Shown here: positions 41,444 to 52,363 of the stretch, in pieces
How positions within the stretch are numbered: the first letter of the stretch is position 1
Layout of the letters: every line of letters starts with the position of its first letter
Assembly: GCA_013368325.1 (NCBI GenBank)
Contig: JAACJK010000060.1
Span: forward strand, 62,001 to 126,000
Origin: Ephemerocybe angulata
Lineage: Eukaryota > Basidiomycota > Agaricomycetes > Agaricales > Psathyrellaceae
Direction: 5' to 3'
DNA: 64,000 nucleotides
The notes under the pieces: generated by a model
What the model saw: only the letters and a program-made list of their open reading frames with translations
Databases searched by the model: none
What the model was told of the DNA's origin: nothing
Position numbers and translations under genes: made by a program

Positions 41444-44002
41444 CTAAGGCCTGGCCTCCACGAGGCAGATCCCTCTTTCCCCATCCGCGACCGTTGTTTT
41501 TTCCGCGCTAGCCCAGTCTTTCAAGACCTGTGGTGCATTTCGAAGATTGCGCACCGGTTCCCATGTGTCGCTTTCAGGGCCGTAACCCTTCCATTGTACT
41601 TCCAATTGTCTTTGGCGGCGACCGTTGGAGCCGGTGATCCATCTCTCTCCCAGGACTTTCTCGACTTCCCATTCGGTGGTGCGTGTTTCCGTGCCAAAAT
41701 CTGCGCGCATCTTAGCGAGAGTGTTTCGTACCCCAAATTCCTCAGGAGACGTGTGGTACCGTTCCAAATGCGCTAGGCTGATCACTGGATGGATAAGATA
41801 GCTCGCAGGAAGTCGCAGTCGGTAAGTTATGGCGCTGATCTTCTCCAGAATCTCGAACGGGCCTTCGTACTTAGGCAGTAACTTTATTCCTCGCCCCGAA
41901 ATCCCTCGATTGAGCTGTAGCGTCTCCCTGTTAATTAGGACCAGATCTCCTACAGCAAACTCCTTCGTTAGTCGCCCCTTGTTGTACGCGGCTTCCTGGG
42001 TGAGCTGTGCTAGCACGATGCAATCTTGCGCATCAAGGCGCATGGCTGCAAACGCGTCCACCATGTCTTGTGCACCCGTGTGCTTGATTGTTGAGTCGTC
42101 TGTTGCACTCGGGCGTTCGATGGTTTCAAGCTCCGAGATAAGATTAGCGCTCGAGCGTGGGTGAAATCCTCGTAGCAGGTATGCGGGACTGAGATTGGTG
42201 GCAGAGTGTCGGCCAGTGTTGTATGCAAAAGTCAAGTGGTCCAAGTACTTGTTCCACTCACTCCTCTTGTGAGGACCTCCTAGGTAAGCCCGGATTCCTA
42301 CTTCAAGGAACTGGTTCATGACTTCCGTTTGCCCATCCGCTTGGGGATGGTAGGATGTGGTTAACGCCCGCTTCATCCCCATTAGGCGGCATACTTCCGC
42401 CCAGAACTCCCCTCGCCATCGGAGATCTCGATCTGATATCACCTGCAAGGGGATGCCGTATGTCGTGATGATATGTTTGAAGAATAGCTTCGCGGTGTCG
42501 ACTTCACCCAAACTGGACGTGGTAGGCACCGTTATGGCGTACTTGGACAACTTATCCATGATAACCAGGATAGCATCGTATCCTTCCTCAGTCACCGGCA
42601 ACTCAGTGATAAAATCCATCGTAACGACTTCGAAGGGCTGAGATGGTATGGGGATGGGTTGGAGTAGTCCAGAAGGTGCGTGTTTCTTAGGCTTGATCTT
42701 CTGGCAAATATCACAGCTCTGCACGAATGCCTTGATGTCTCGAGACATCCTCGGCCAGTAGTACGCCCCGCTCACACGCTGATATGTTTTGTGATACCCA
42801 GCGTGCGCTGCCTCGATAACGCCCTTGTGGACATCGATAAGTAAGTCCCGGATCTGTATCTTGGGTACGCATAGCCTCGTGTTTCCGAGGTTATCGATGT
42901 AAAAGAGCATTCCATCGGAACGCAGCTTGAAGCGTGTGCGGGTGACAGTAGACCGTATCTCATCTGACTGTAATTCACGCAGAACCTTGCTGAAAAATGC
43001 ATCCTCCACCATCGATCCGGCCCATTCCTTGACAGTGTCGGCGTTCAGCCCGATTAAGACAGAATAGTTCCGTGCCGTGTGATATGGGATAGATGCTGTC
43101 ACCCCTGATGACAGCTGGGCGCTTATCCGGTCCTCGATCACGTTTCCCTGATCCGCGTCGAGCTGCTCGCTCATCGTATAAGCGCTTACGACGGACCGCA
43201 GTTTGTCTTCAAAACTGTCGCCAAGGTTGTCGTAGAAGGATTTTAGTGCGTGCGGTTCTCGCAAGGTAAGGAATCGGCTGTCGATTGAACTCGGGCCTTG
43301 TTGATCGGGAGGCCGACGCAGTAATCGAGATAGTGGGTCAACGTTTGAGTGTACGCGCCCCGGTCGGTGTATTATGTGCATATTCGGGAAGGCGGCGAAT
43401 ACTAATCCCCAAGTTAGAAGTCGGCGATTGACGTTGTGGAATGTGCGACTCCAGGTAAGTGCTGCATGATCTGTGACTGCGTAGATAACTTCCCCTTCCA
43501 ACAATGGTTGGAATTTGATGAGTCCCTCCTTCAGCGCGAGGGCTTCTCTCTCAGTTGGGGAATAATTCTTCTCCGCAGACTGTAGTACGCGCGACCAGTA
43601 CGCTATGACGCGTTCGACATGTACGGTGGTCTCATCAAGTGTCGGTCCCCATTTGTCTTTGGGAATGTCAGTCTCCTTCTCTTCTCTGCTCAGCCGGGTA
43701 ACGATCACAGGTACGTCTTCTTTGTTTGCATAGGCCGATTGAAGTCTCTCGTAGATTTTTGTGCCCTTCAAGTCACCGATTGTCATAGGTTGAACCTGTT
43801 GTAGGATCGCCGCAAGGGCGTAATCGCAGGCGTCCGAGTATACGCGATAAGGCCGCCCCGGGATTGCATGTGCGCGGATTGGGGCTTCGGTGAGTACTTG
43901 TTTGCTCAGTTGGTATGCTTCTGCCTCCTCTGGTCCCCATTTCCACTGCTTCTTGTTCTTCAATAGTTGAAAAAGTGGGTGGACGATCCACGCGTAATAC
44001 GG
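41444..44002 (-). CDS. Element 2 pol, RNase H, integrase and chromodomain
   Basis: It continues pol after the element 3 insertion. RNase H has YSDACDYALAAILQQ, YSPTEREALALKEGLIKF and YAVTDHAALTW. Integrase has HAGYH...CDICQK, then the DDE core in VVTMDFITELP, VISDRDLRWRGEFW and YHPQADGQTEVMNQFLE, and a GPY-like KLLPKYEGPFEI. A chromodomain follows near the C-terminus (EWEVEKVLGER, VQWKGYGPESDTWEP), which in chromoviruses guides integration to modified chromatin. The stop is at 41444-41446. When element 3 and one ACGG are removed (6,204 bp, a multiple of three) the frame joins exactly to the RT part. Confidence 0.95.
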   Translation of the reverse strand, partial: PYYAWIVHPLFQLLKNKKQWKWGPEEAEAYQLSKQVLTEAPIRAHAIPGRPYRVYSDACDYALAAILQQVQPMTIGDLKGTKIYERLQSAYANKEDVPVIVTRLSREEKETDIPKDKWGPTLDETTVHVERVIAYWSRVLQSAEKNYSPTEREALALKEGLIKFQPLLEGEVIYAVTDHAALTWSRTFHNVNRRLLTWGLVFAAFPNMHIIHRPGRVHSNVDPLSRLLRRPPDQQGPSSIDSRFLTLREPHALKSFYDNLGDSFEDKLRSVVSAYTMSEQLDADQGNVIEDRISAQLSSGVTASIPYHTARNYSVLIGLNADTVKEWAGSMVEDAFFSKVLRELQSDEIRSTVTRTRFKLRSDGMLFYIDNLGNTRLCVPKIQIRDLLIDVHKGVIEAAHAGYHKTYQRVSGAYYWPRMSRDIKAFVQSCDICQKIKPKKHAPSGLLQPIPIPSQPFEVVTMDFITELPVTEEGYDAILVIMDKLSKYAITVPTTSSLGEVDTAKLFFKHIITTYGIPLQVISDRDLRWRGEFWAEVCRLMGMKRALTTSYHPQADGQTEVMNQFLEVGIRAYLGGPHKRSEWNKYLDHLTFAYNTGRHSATNLSPAYLLRGFHPRSSANLISELETIERPSATDDSTIKHTGAQDMVDAFAAMRLDAQDCIVLAQLTQEAAYNKGRLTKEFAVGDLVLINRETLQLNRGISGRGIKLLPKYEGPFEILEKISAITYRLRLPASYLIHPVISLAHLERYHTSPEEFGVRNTLAKMRADFGTETRTTEWEVEKVLGERWITGSNGRRQRQLEVQWKGYGPESDTWEPVRNLRNAPQVLKDWASAEKTTVADGERGICLVEARP

Positions 44003-45069
44003 TGACACGCCCGGTGACGAAAATTGCGATTTTCGCGCACTGGCGCGTGTAAACTCAACACACCAGTTATCTGAATGACTGTGCCAGAGGAGAGCAGCCA
44101 CTCTCCTCACCAGACGTGCGAAGTACCCGTTAGCGGAGGGTATTTTATCCTGAAGATAGTGACTACGGTCATCTGCGGAGTACTTATAAGGTGCTCGCAG
44201 ACATGCCGGAAAGCCAACAGAAAATACTTACCATCCCTTTCGGGCTTCATACCATTATCCTGGGGTACTCTATGTCTTCCTCAATCACCAATCCCTCGTT
44301 TCACACTGTGCCATGAGCATAGGACTTAGCCCAGCCTCAGAACCCACCAGAAACACCCTGCCCTCAGTCACCCCAAAACGAGAGGCCGCGCGGCAAACGC
44401 CGCGCCGGCATCAAACCATCACTCCTGCCGTCGCCGGCAACATCACGCGCCGCCGCGCTTCCGTGCACCCCTCTATCCCCCTCCCTTGCTTCTATCATTT
44501 CATCTTTGACTCATTTCTCTTATCCGTCTCATCTATGACTCGATTCTGTCTCTATTGCATGTGATTATGATTTTGTATAAGTATTGGAGTCCATTGTACG
44601 TAGAATAGCAGTTAATTGTACCCCCGTCGTTTGGAACCTCTGTTTGTGTGATTTTCCTCACCCTTTGAGCCCTCGGTTGATTCTCGCATTTATTTGCGAT
44701 TGAGTCCCGTCCAGATCGTCGACTTACCTCGTCGATCACCCCAGCGCTTTTCGGAGCGTTTGTACTCATTCATTTGAGTGCGCCCCTTTGAACATCGTCC
44801 CTGCGGCGCCTTTGGTCTCGTTTTGCGAGACCGTCCCATCGAGAACTTCCTCACAGTTCAACGTCGCACCCCGACTACCCCTTCTGAGACCCCAAGAACA
44901 AGAATTCGTGAAACCATCTCATTGCGAGTGGTTTATCGTTTATTGATCGTTTATATTTGATTGAGACCCTCGAGACCCGAGATCGCACAGGCGCTTATCG
45001 ATTAGGCGTCGGTGTGTTTGTGTTGTGTGTGTGTGCGTTTTGCCGCGCACACAGGCACGTTTCTCATCA
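44003..45069 (+). repeat. Element 3 5' LTR
   Basis: 1,067 bp; no differences seen from 49136-50202. Near the start it has a palindromic segment (gaaaattgcgattttc). Confidence 0.95.
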
Positions 45070-45071
45070 TC

Positions 45072-45089
45072 TGGAGCCCACCGCGAGGG
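45072..45089 (+). promoter_or_regulatory. Element 3 primer-binding site
   Basis: TGGAGCCCACCGCGAGGG starts two bases after the LTR. The leading TGG fits a tRNA CCA end; the tRNA was not identified. Confidence 0.5.
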
Positions 45090-45331
45090 GGTTATCTATC
45101 GTAATCCCCTTTATCCCGCAAACCGCGAGGACCGAACTCTGAGCCCGAGCCTTCAGACAAGAACCCCGAGACCCCGAGAACTTTTCAAGTTTACCCATCG
45201 TCGAGCAATCGAACATCGATTTGTTTGAATTTGTGCACGCGCCTTGCGCCTCTCCAGTCAGACTACGAGCCACCGCTCACAAACTGCTCATCGTGACCCT
45301 CTGATTTGAGAAATCGATTTGATTCTGAACG

Positions 45332-45673
45332 CCGGCGCAGCCTTCGTGCTCGCCGGTATCGTAGCCTCTGAACGAGTTTTCCCAATCCACGGGAATCTCT
45401 AACCAAAGCCACCCCGACGCCCGTGTATTACATACCGGGTCTACAAGAATTTGATTCATATTTGAGCCAACTCTCCTCTGAGTCGTATCTGAAAAGTGAT
45501 TTTACCGGAGCACCGGCGTAGCCTTCGTGCTCGCCGGTATCGTGAAGGGAGCACAACGCCCGTTGTGCCTCTCCTATCCACAAAGACCTTCAAGAACTCT
45601 GAGCGTTAGCCCGAGAGCAAGCGTCGATTATTCCACACCCGAGGAAACCCTGCGTAGCCTCTGTGCTCGCAGG
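45332..45673 (+). other. Three related RNA hairpins in the element 3 leader
   Basis: Hairpins at 45332-45356, 45513-45537 and 45649-45673 share one design: a 6-bp outer stem, one unpaired base, an AGC/GCT inner stem and a 6-base loop. The outer stem is CCGGCG/CGCCGG in the first two and CCTGCG/CGCAGG in the third, so a G-C pair changed to T-A on both sides. The loop is CTTCGT, CTTCGT and CTCTGT. Compensatory change supports structure at the RNA level, for example packaging or dimerisation. Confidence 0.65.
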
Positions 45674-46212
45674 AATCGAAACGCACTCCTGAACGAACCT
45701 CCGGTCCATGAAAATCACAATCATCGCCTCTGAGCTCGAGCCATCGCTCGTTCAGTGTCCCTGTCTGTGAATTTCTGAAGACTAAGGTTATTCTACCTCT
45801 GTCCATCTGAACCACCTCACGTAGCCCGCGCGCTCGTGAAGACCAATCGAACCCGTCCGAGATAAGAGCCGAGCTTGCTCCCCGGTCAGCTTAGACCCAA
45901 AGCGAGTTGAGAACCACCCCGGAGCTCAAGCACTTCGTCGTGCGCGAGTTCCGAGGAGTCCCTGGAGCTCATCTGAGTATAGAACTTTTCTGAGCGAAGA
46001 AACCACTTCGAAGGACTCCCAGACAAGCCACACATCGTACCCTAGAGGCCTCGCCTCGACTTGAGCGTCTCGGTTCGTGCAGACGCCGAAGGAGACCTTA
46101 CGACCGGTGTTGTTGACTTAGGTGCACGATCTGCACGCAGCTCTCGAGTCCGTCGAGTCCTCGACACAAGAATCTGAGCGAGAGGCTCGAGGAAGCGACG
46201 ACCTCGGTCACC

Positions 46213-46794
46213 ATGTCCTCCTCGAGCCTCGCATTGAGTCGCATCGCGTCCCGAAGTTCTACCTCGCATCGTGCCGCGCGTTTCAATACCCGAAGAGCGC
46301 AGGAATGTTATTCGACTACCCTACCCATGCAGTGCTACGGAGGACTCGAGTTCACCTCGCAAGTCCCCCCAGATACCAAGCATCCAAACGAAGGAGACAT
46401 CGTGTTGCGTGCGCGCAAGAGACCCGAGCGAGAGTGTGCGACGCCCGCGTCAACAACACCTCTCCCGTGGACCGCCAGACCGGCAGTTACTTTTGAGACC
46501 ACCCTTGGTGGTACACACCATCGATATTCCTATCTGAATATGAGCAGAACGATGAGACGAGAAGTTGAAGCGTACCAGACGCGCAGAGGCCCACAGAACT
46601 CCCATTCGGGAGTCAAGACCGACCACACCACCCACATCTCCACCCTCCGACGGCTGCGTCTTCCGCGAATTTATTCGTCGTGTAATCGTAGTCGGAGGTT
46701 GATGTTTATGAGTGCGGGTGAGGCGCCTATGACCCTCCCGTTTATCGGGGACCTTCGAGATGGACTTTGTGTCCGAAAGAACAATCAGCTCTGA
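46213..46794 (+). other. Arg-rich reading frame in element 3, conserved in unit X
   Basis: An open frame of 193 codons, of which the first 60 begin MSSSSLALSRIASRSS, contains MSRTMRREVEAY, THISTLRRLRLPR and CVRKNNQ. The related unit X (55552-58236, - strand) encodes MSSSSLA, MSERQREEF, TPHPTLRRLRMPL and YVRKNNQ in the same order, although split between frames. It matches no known retroelement protein. It is either a decayed gene shared by the family or an RNA region conserved for other reasons. Confidence 0.4.
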
Positions 46795-49127
46795 GATAGA
46801 AACAAGAGACTACGTACCATCGTCCTACGACGACTGGGAAGCATCGAGATGCGAGAAACCCGTTTGCAGATCTGAAGAACGAGACAACGACGGAGGTGAC
46901 GCACCGAAGAATGCGCATCTGAGAAAGTCCGCAGAGACTGACGACCTCAATGCGTTTCGCGTATCGCAGCGATGGCGCGAGCCCGCTTGCTTGAGCGACC
47001 CTTGTATCGTTTGTGCTACGCTGAAAAGATGAGTTAGAACAAGTCGAAGAAAAGATCGAGACGTACGGGGGCGAGACGCGAAGTGTACACACAAGACCTT
47101 CACTCCTAGACCACTCCCGCACGTCTTCCATCGCCCTCGTGGTCGACCATACCTCCCACTGAGTCTACTCAGTCTTTTGAGCTTCGTGCACACTACTGCA
47201 TCGTATGAGAACCGCCCTGTGCGTCAGAAACCGAGAATAGAGACATACCAAGTCTATGGAGGGCCCCGTAGCCTTCCCTATGCCTCCATCCATCGTACAG
47301 ATGTGTCGAAGTCCTTCGAGGAACTTCAGTATATCGAAAGCGGCCTTTGCCGACGGAGTACCTCGCTATGCCCGTCCCACAAGGCCTGCACGTTCGGTGC
47401 AAAGGCGAATCGCCTGATCTCGACGTGCTGAGTGCATCGAGACACCCGGCGTTTCACTCGCACTGCGCGATTACGAAAACTCTGCGAGAAATCGAGTTAG
47501 CAAAGGGCTCGCTGAGCCTTGAGACGTACCGAGCGTCGGGAAGCCATGTCACATGCATAGGCGACCAGACATCCTCTGAACGGCCTCGCATCCTTTGGGA
47601 GACCCCCAAAAGCGAGCAACAACTCGCACCGAGTCACGGAGACACACCGGGCCCGTACTCGAGTGAGACTTGCAATTCTTCGACCACCGTGCCGTTTCCA
47701 TCGAGTTTTGGTGAAAAGAACCCCTTGAGAAATCAAGTTATCCAAGACCGGAGAGCTATGAGACTTACCGAGAGCTGGGAGACGGGTAGTCGCAAGCCCA
47801 CGTACCCCTCCATGCGCGTAACGCGCGAAGACCCCATCGTGACCTCAGCTTCACTTCCAAGCCGAGACTTTGAGAACTCGCGTGAAGCGAGAAGGACGAG
47901 CCGCAATTGCCTATGACGCAAGTCCAGGATTAGCGGCCGGTCGAAAGAGAACTTTGAGAGGTGTAACCCACCTCTATCGGACTCTACGCCCCAAGAACCC
48001 CATTACGACGCCGTGGACGGCGAAGATTTTCGCTTGGGGGAGAGAAACCGCGATAACTTCGCGCATCGAGACGAGTTGGCTGAGAAAAGCGAAGATATGA
48101 GCGTAGGCGATGGGATAGAGTGCGAGACGACACACCAGTCCGAGAACAACCTTCTCAGTGCCTCCCTCGTCCAGTGCCTATGCCTCCACCATCCCTTCGA
48201 CCCTTGCACCTTTGAGCCGCCGATTTCTTGAACAGGCGCGATCCGCGGTGAGACTGAACGGCGTCTTGAAGTCGAGATCTTCAGTGCCGTTCGGTCAGAG
48301 ACGTCGGATTGCTTTTCGAACAAGAGTTAGCGAAGATCGAGAATTGAGCACCGAGAACGACGAAGAGAAACTCACCAGTTTGAGTGTGCGGTATCTCGCT
48401 TGCGCCCGACTACCCCGCTCAGCTCTTGACGAGGTCCTCGACTATGAGATGATTGAGATCTGCTCCAATGATGATGGGCCCGGAAAACCCAAGTCAAGGA
48501 TGCGGCTGTGAGACTACGCACCTGAAGAACCGCGACCGCAGACAAGCGCTCGCGGCGATGATGGTGATCGAGAACGAGATGCGGAAACCGATCTGTGCGA
48601 TCGCGTCGATCAAAGGTCGATCCACATGATCGCGAGAATCGTGACAAGCGCCCAAGGCGCTTATCGTGTTCAACAGTGCTCATCCGTGTTGCGGCCGTAC
48701 TACTCCTGGCGACGAATCCCTGTGAACTTGTTTCTAGGGAAATGAGTCGGATCGAGGGTGCACCATACCCAAGACCAAACCCTGAGTAATCGAAGAGAAC
48801 TCACCTGCCTCTGTGTGGGACAGAGACACTGCTGCACTGCTACCCTGCTCCACCGTGCAGGAGCTATCAAAGAATTGAAAGACTATAATGTCTACCATCG
48901 AGAATACATTTCTCATTGAAGATTGTGAATTCTGAAACTCAGAAATGAGCCGTACCTCGAATGCACGAGAGTGGACCTGAAGGGCATACCATTGTACAAC
49001 GTGGGGACCTGAGGATCTGATTTGAGAACTTGATTTATGAGCCGGTGCAGGAACAGAGATGAGCAAAAAGAGGAGACAAGGATAGACCAGTTACCAGCCG
49101 ACTGGGGACAGTCGATTTCTGTTGTTT

Positions 49128-49135
49128 AGGGGAGA
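49128..49135 (+). promoter_or_regulatory. Element 3 polypurine tract
   Basis: aggggaga directly before the right LTR at 49136, in the position of the plus-strand primer. Confidence 0.6.
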
Positions 49136-50202
49136 TGACACGCCCGGTGACGAAAATTGCGATTTTCGCGCACTGGCGCGTGTAAACTCAACACACCAGT
49201 TATCTGAATGACTGTGCCAGAGGAGAGCAGCCACTCTCCTCACCAGACGTGCGAAGTACCCGTTAGCGGAGGGTATTTTATCCTGAAGATAGTGACTACG
49301 GTCATCTGCGGAGTACTTATAAGGTGCTCGCAGACATGCCGGAAAGCCAACAGAAAATACTTACCATCCCTTTCGGGCTTCATACCATTATCCTGGGGTA
49401 CTCTATGTCTTCCTCAATCACCAATCCCTCGTTTCACACTGTGCCATGAGCATAGGACTTAGCCCAGCCTCAGAACCCACCAGAAACACCCTGCCCTCAG
49501 TCACCCCAAAACGAGAGGCCGCGCGGCAAACGCCGCGCCGGCATCAAACCATCACTCCTGCCGTCGCCGGCAACATCACGCGCCGCCGCGCTTCCGTGCA
49601 CCCCTCTATCCCCCTCCCTTGCTTCTATCATTTCATCTTTGACTCATTTCTCTTATCCGTCTCATCTATGACTCGATTCTGTCTCTATTGCATGTGATTA
49701 TGATTTTGTATAAGTATTGGAGTCCATTGTACGTAGAATAGCAGTTAATTGTACCCCCGTCGTTTGGAACCTCTGTTTGTGTGATTTTCCTCACCCTTTG
49801 AGCCCTCGGTTGATTCTCGCATTTATTTGCGATTGAGTCCCGTCCAGATCGTCGACTTACCTCGTCGATCACCCCAGCGCTTTTCGGAGCGTTTGTACTC
49901 ATTCATTTGAGTGCGCCCCTTTGAACATCGTCCCTGCGGCGCCTTTGGTCTCGTTTTGCGAGACCGTCCCATCGAGAACTTCCTCACAGTTCAACGTCGC
50001 ACCCCGACTACCCCTTCTGAGACCCCAAGAACAAGAATTCGTGAAACCATCTCATTGCGAGTGGTTTATCGTTTATTGATCGTTTATATTTGATTGAGAC
50101 CCTCGAGACCCGAGATCGCACAGGCGCTTATCGATTAGGCGTCGGTGTGTTTGTGTTGTGTGTGTGTGCGTTTTGCCGCGCACACAGGCACGTTTCTCAT
50201 CA
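49136..50202 (+). repeat. Element 3 3' LTR
   Basis: 1,067 bp, starting TGACACGCCC and ending TCTCATCA, followed by the ACGG duplication and the interrupted pol gene of element 2. Confidence 0.95.
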
Positions 50203-52363
50203 ACGGTATGTACGCAGAAAAGTAAACCATCATTCCCAAGAACACTTGTAGTTCATGGATATTGGTAGGCTCCGCTAATTGTACGATAGCTTCAACCTTT
50301 TCTTTGTGCGTGGACAATCCCAATCGCGAGACCTTCTGTCCCAGGAGGAGAAGAGAGCTGTACCCGAAGTGACACTTCGGTAGGGAGAGCGTGATGCGAG
50401 ACGTCTGGATTGCTGAGAGGACCTGATCAAGGTGGGATATATGTTCTTCGAACGTTCGGGAGAATATGACGATGTCGTCAATATATACCAGCGCAAAAAT
50501 CCAGAGAAATGGTGAGAGAACGCTTTGCATAACGCGCTGGAAGACAGCAGGCCCGTTGCGAAACCCAAACGGCATTCGGCGAAACTGAAACAAACCCTGA
50601 TGAGTGCGAAAGGCAAGTTTTTCTCTGTCCTCCTCCTTCACGCTGAGCTGCGTGAAACCGGCTAAAGCGTCCAGGGTCGATAGGTAGTGACTTCCCGACA
50701 ACGCTTGGAGTATGTCTTCCTGTCTCGGCAAGGGAAACTCGTCGGATATGACGTTCTCGTTGAGCCGTCGCAGGTCAATGACCATTCGGGGTTTTTTGCC
50801 TCTGTACACAATGAATACTGGAGCCGCCCACGGACTTCGAGAGGGCTCGATCACTCCCAGTGCGAGCCACGAGTCCATTTGCTTGTCTATGACTTCTCGA
50901 CTTGCAGGAGATGCGTTGTAAGGTAGGACCGAGATTGGCTTAGTTCCGGGAATTAGTGGTACCTCTACCTTCTCATCGTAGTCTCCCAGTCGTCCGTCGA
51001 GGGCGAAAGCCCCTTTGTTCCGTTGTATGACTTCGATAATCCGCGCGTGTTGCTCAGGAGTCAGTCCTTCCGAAATGTCCAATTCCTCTTCTAGTCGATC
51101 GGATTTAAGTTCGTCGTCAGTCGTCTCAGCCGTCTTGGGTCCCCCTTCTACCGGAGGTTCTCCTTGAACGTCCCCGTCGGGTGGTGTATTCGCATGTCTA
51201 GAGCTGATATATTGAGCGTAAGCTCTCGTCTGCTCTAGCTCTTCTTCCGTCATGTCCTGTTCTCGCGCGAGTGAGGTATGAGGCCTTTCGCTGTGTCCAA
51301 GCAATTGCCCCTTGTGGATCCGTATGGTCTTTTTCGAGAAGTTGGAGACACAGAGTCTGGGATTGAGTTTAGGTATGAGACAGTCCATCGTGCCGTAGAT
51401 ATCGTCTTCATTTTTGTTCGTGAATACTTTCCGTTCGACGAATAGAACTGTATCCTCTTTTCTGAACTGCGCCTCCACAGGTACGTAGCGAGAGCTCTCT
51501 GGTCCAATGACTATGTCTCTGGCACTCCGTACTTCGTTGTTCACCGCCCGCGATCGCTCCTTTTTTCGGTGTACCTGAGCCTTCCGATGCCCTCGTAGCT
51601 TGGCTCGATTGAGATCCCTTTTTCCTTTCGCATTGACTCTGAACACGTTTCCAGCCTCGTCACAAGTCTGGAAGTTGGCGGATAGTGTATTCGAAACCTT
51701 CATAGTCCTTCCTGAGTTTCCGAATTGTAGTCGAGTCTGACCCTCTTGACGGAGGATGCTTAGCGAGTATTGGTCCACGAAGTCATTTCCAAGTATGAAT
51801 CCTGCATTCATCCCTTTGACGACGTAGGCCTCCAACTCAAGCTGTACCGGACCGTCTTCTGTTTCGAAGGTAAGCACGATGTTAACGTAGCCATTTATTG
51901 TGGTGCGTCCGGTGACTTGCACGAGTTCGATCTTCTGACCAGTCTTCAGCTTAGGGCAAGGATTCAAGGTACTCAGGAGTTTAGAAGAGATAAGCGTGAT
52001 GTCTGATCCCGAGTCAACGATGATGGGTTTGGATTGCGCGTTGTTTCCGAATTGTGCTTGCACTTCCGTTGCTTTAGCGCCTAGGAAGGTACATCCCGGG
52101 GGACGGGCCAAGTGTTTTCGTAGGATGATTGTGCGGGGATCGTCGATAAGAGTTGAATTTTCGACATTCAGGGCATAGGTGAGCTTTTTCCCTATCAATC
52201 GGTTGATATTCATGGTTGCTCGGACTTGATTGGTGTATAGGACGTGAGTGGTAGAGTTATCTGAGTAGGGATTATTGTGATGGTACGGTTCGGGATTGGT
52301 TAGCCCTCCAGAATCGCTGTGATTATCCAGCTTGATTTCCACTGGAGGGCACTCTAAAAACCC
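50203..52363 (-). CDS. Element 2 pol, protease and reverse transcriptase
   Basis: The frame is -1 to gag and is entered at the slippery site 52357-52363. The protease has an intact IIVDSGSDITLIS. RT shows WAAPVFIVYRGKKPRMVIDL, STLDALAGFTQL, RRMPFGFRNGPAVFQRVM and the catalytic YIDD in ALVYIDDIVIFS. After LQVFLGMMVYFSAYIP the gene is cut by element 3. The next codons of the intact gene (YYAWIVHPL) lie at 44000. No stops or frameshifts are seen apart from the insertion. Confidence 0.95.

Larger units (their letters stand above)
43999..50206 (+). mobile_element. Element 3: non-autonomous LTR element (LARD-like) inside element 2 pol
   Basis: Two 1,067-bp LTRs (44003-45069, 49136-50202), identical by inspection, start TGACACGCCC and end TCTCATCA. 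The 4-bp duplication ACGG flanks them (43999-44002, 50203-50206). A primer-binding-like sequence follows the left LTR and a purine tract precedes the right, so the element is oriented +. The 4,066-bp interior has no gag, protease, RT or integrase, only short frames, so it must be moved by another element. This is the definition of a large retrotransposon derivative. Confidence 0.93.

Noticed and set aside
44313..44564. Short frames inside the LTRs of element 3
   Set aside because: They occur identically in both LTR copies simply because the LTRs are identical; no motif or selection evidence.
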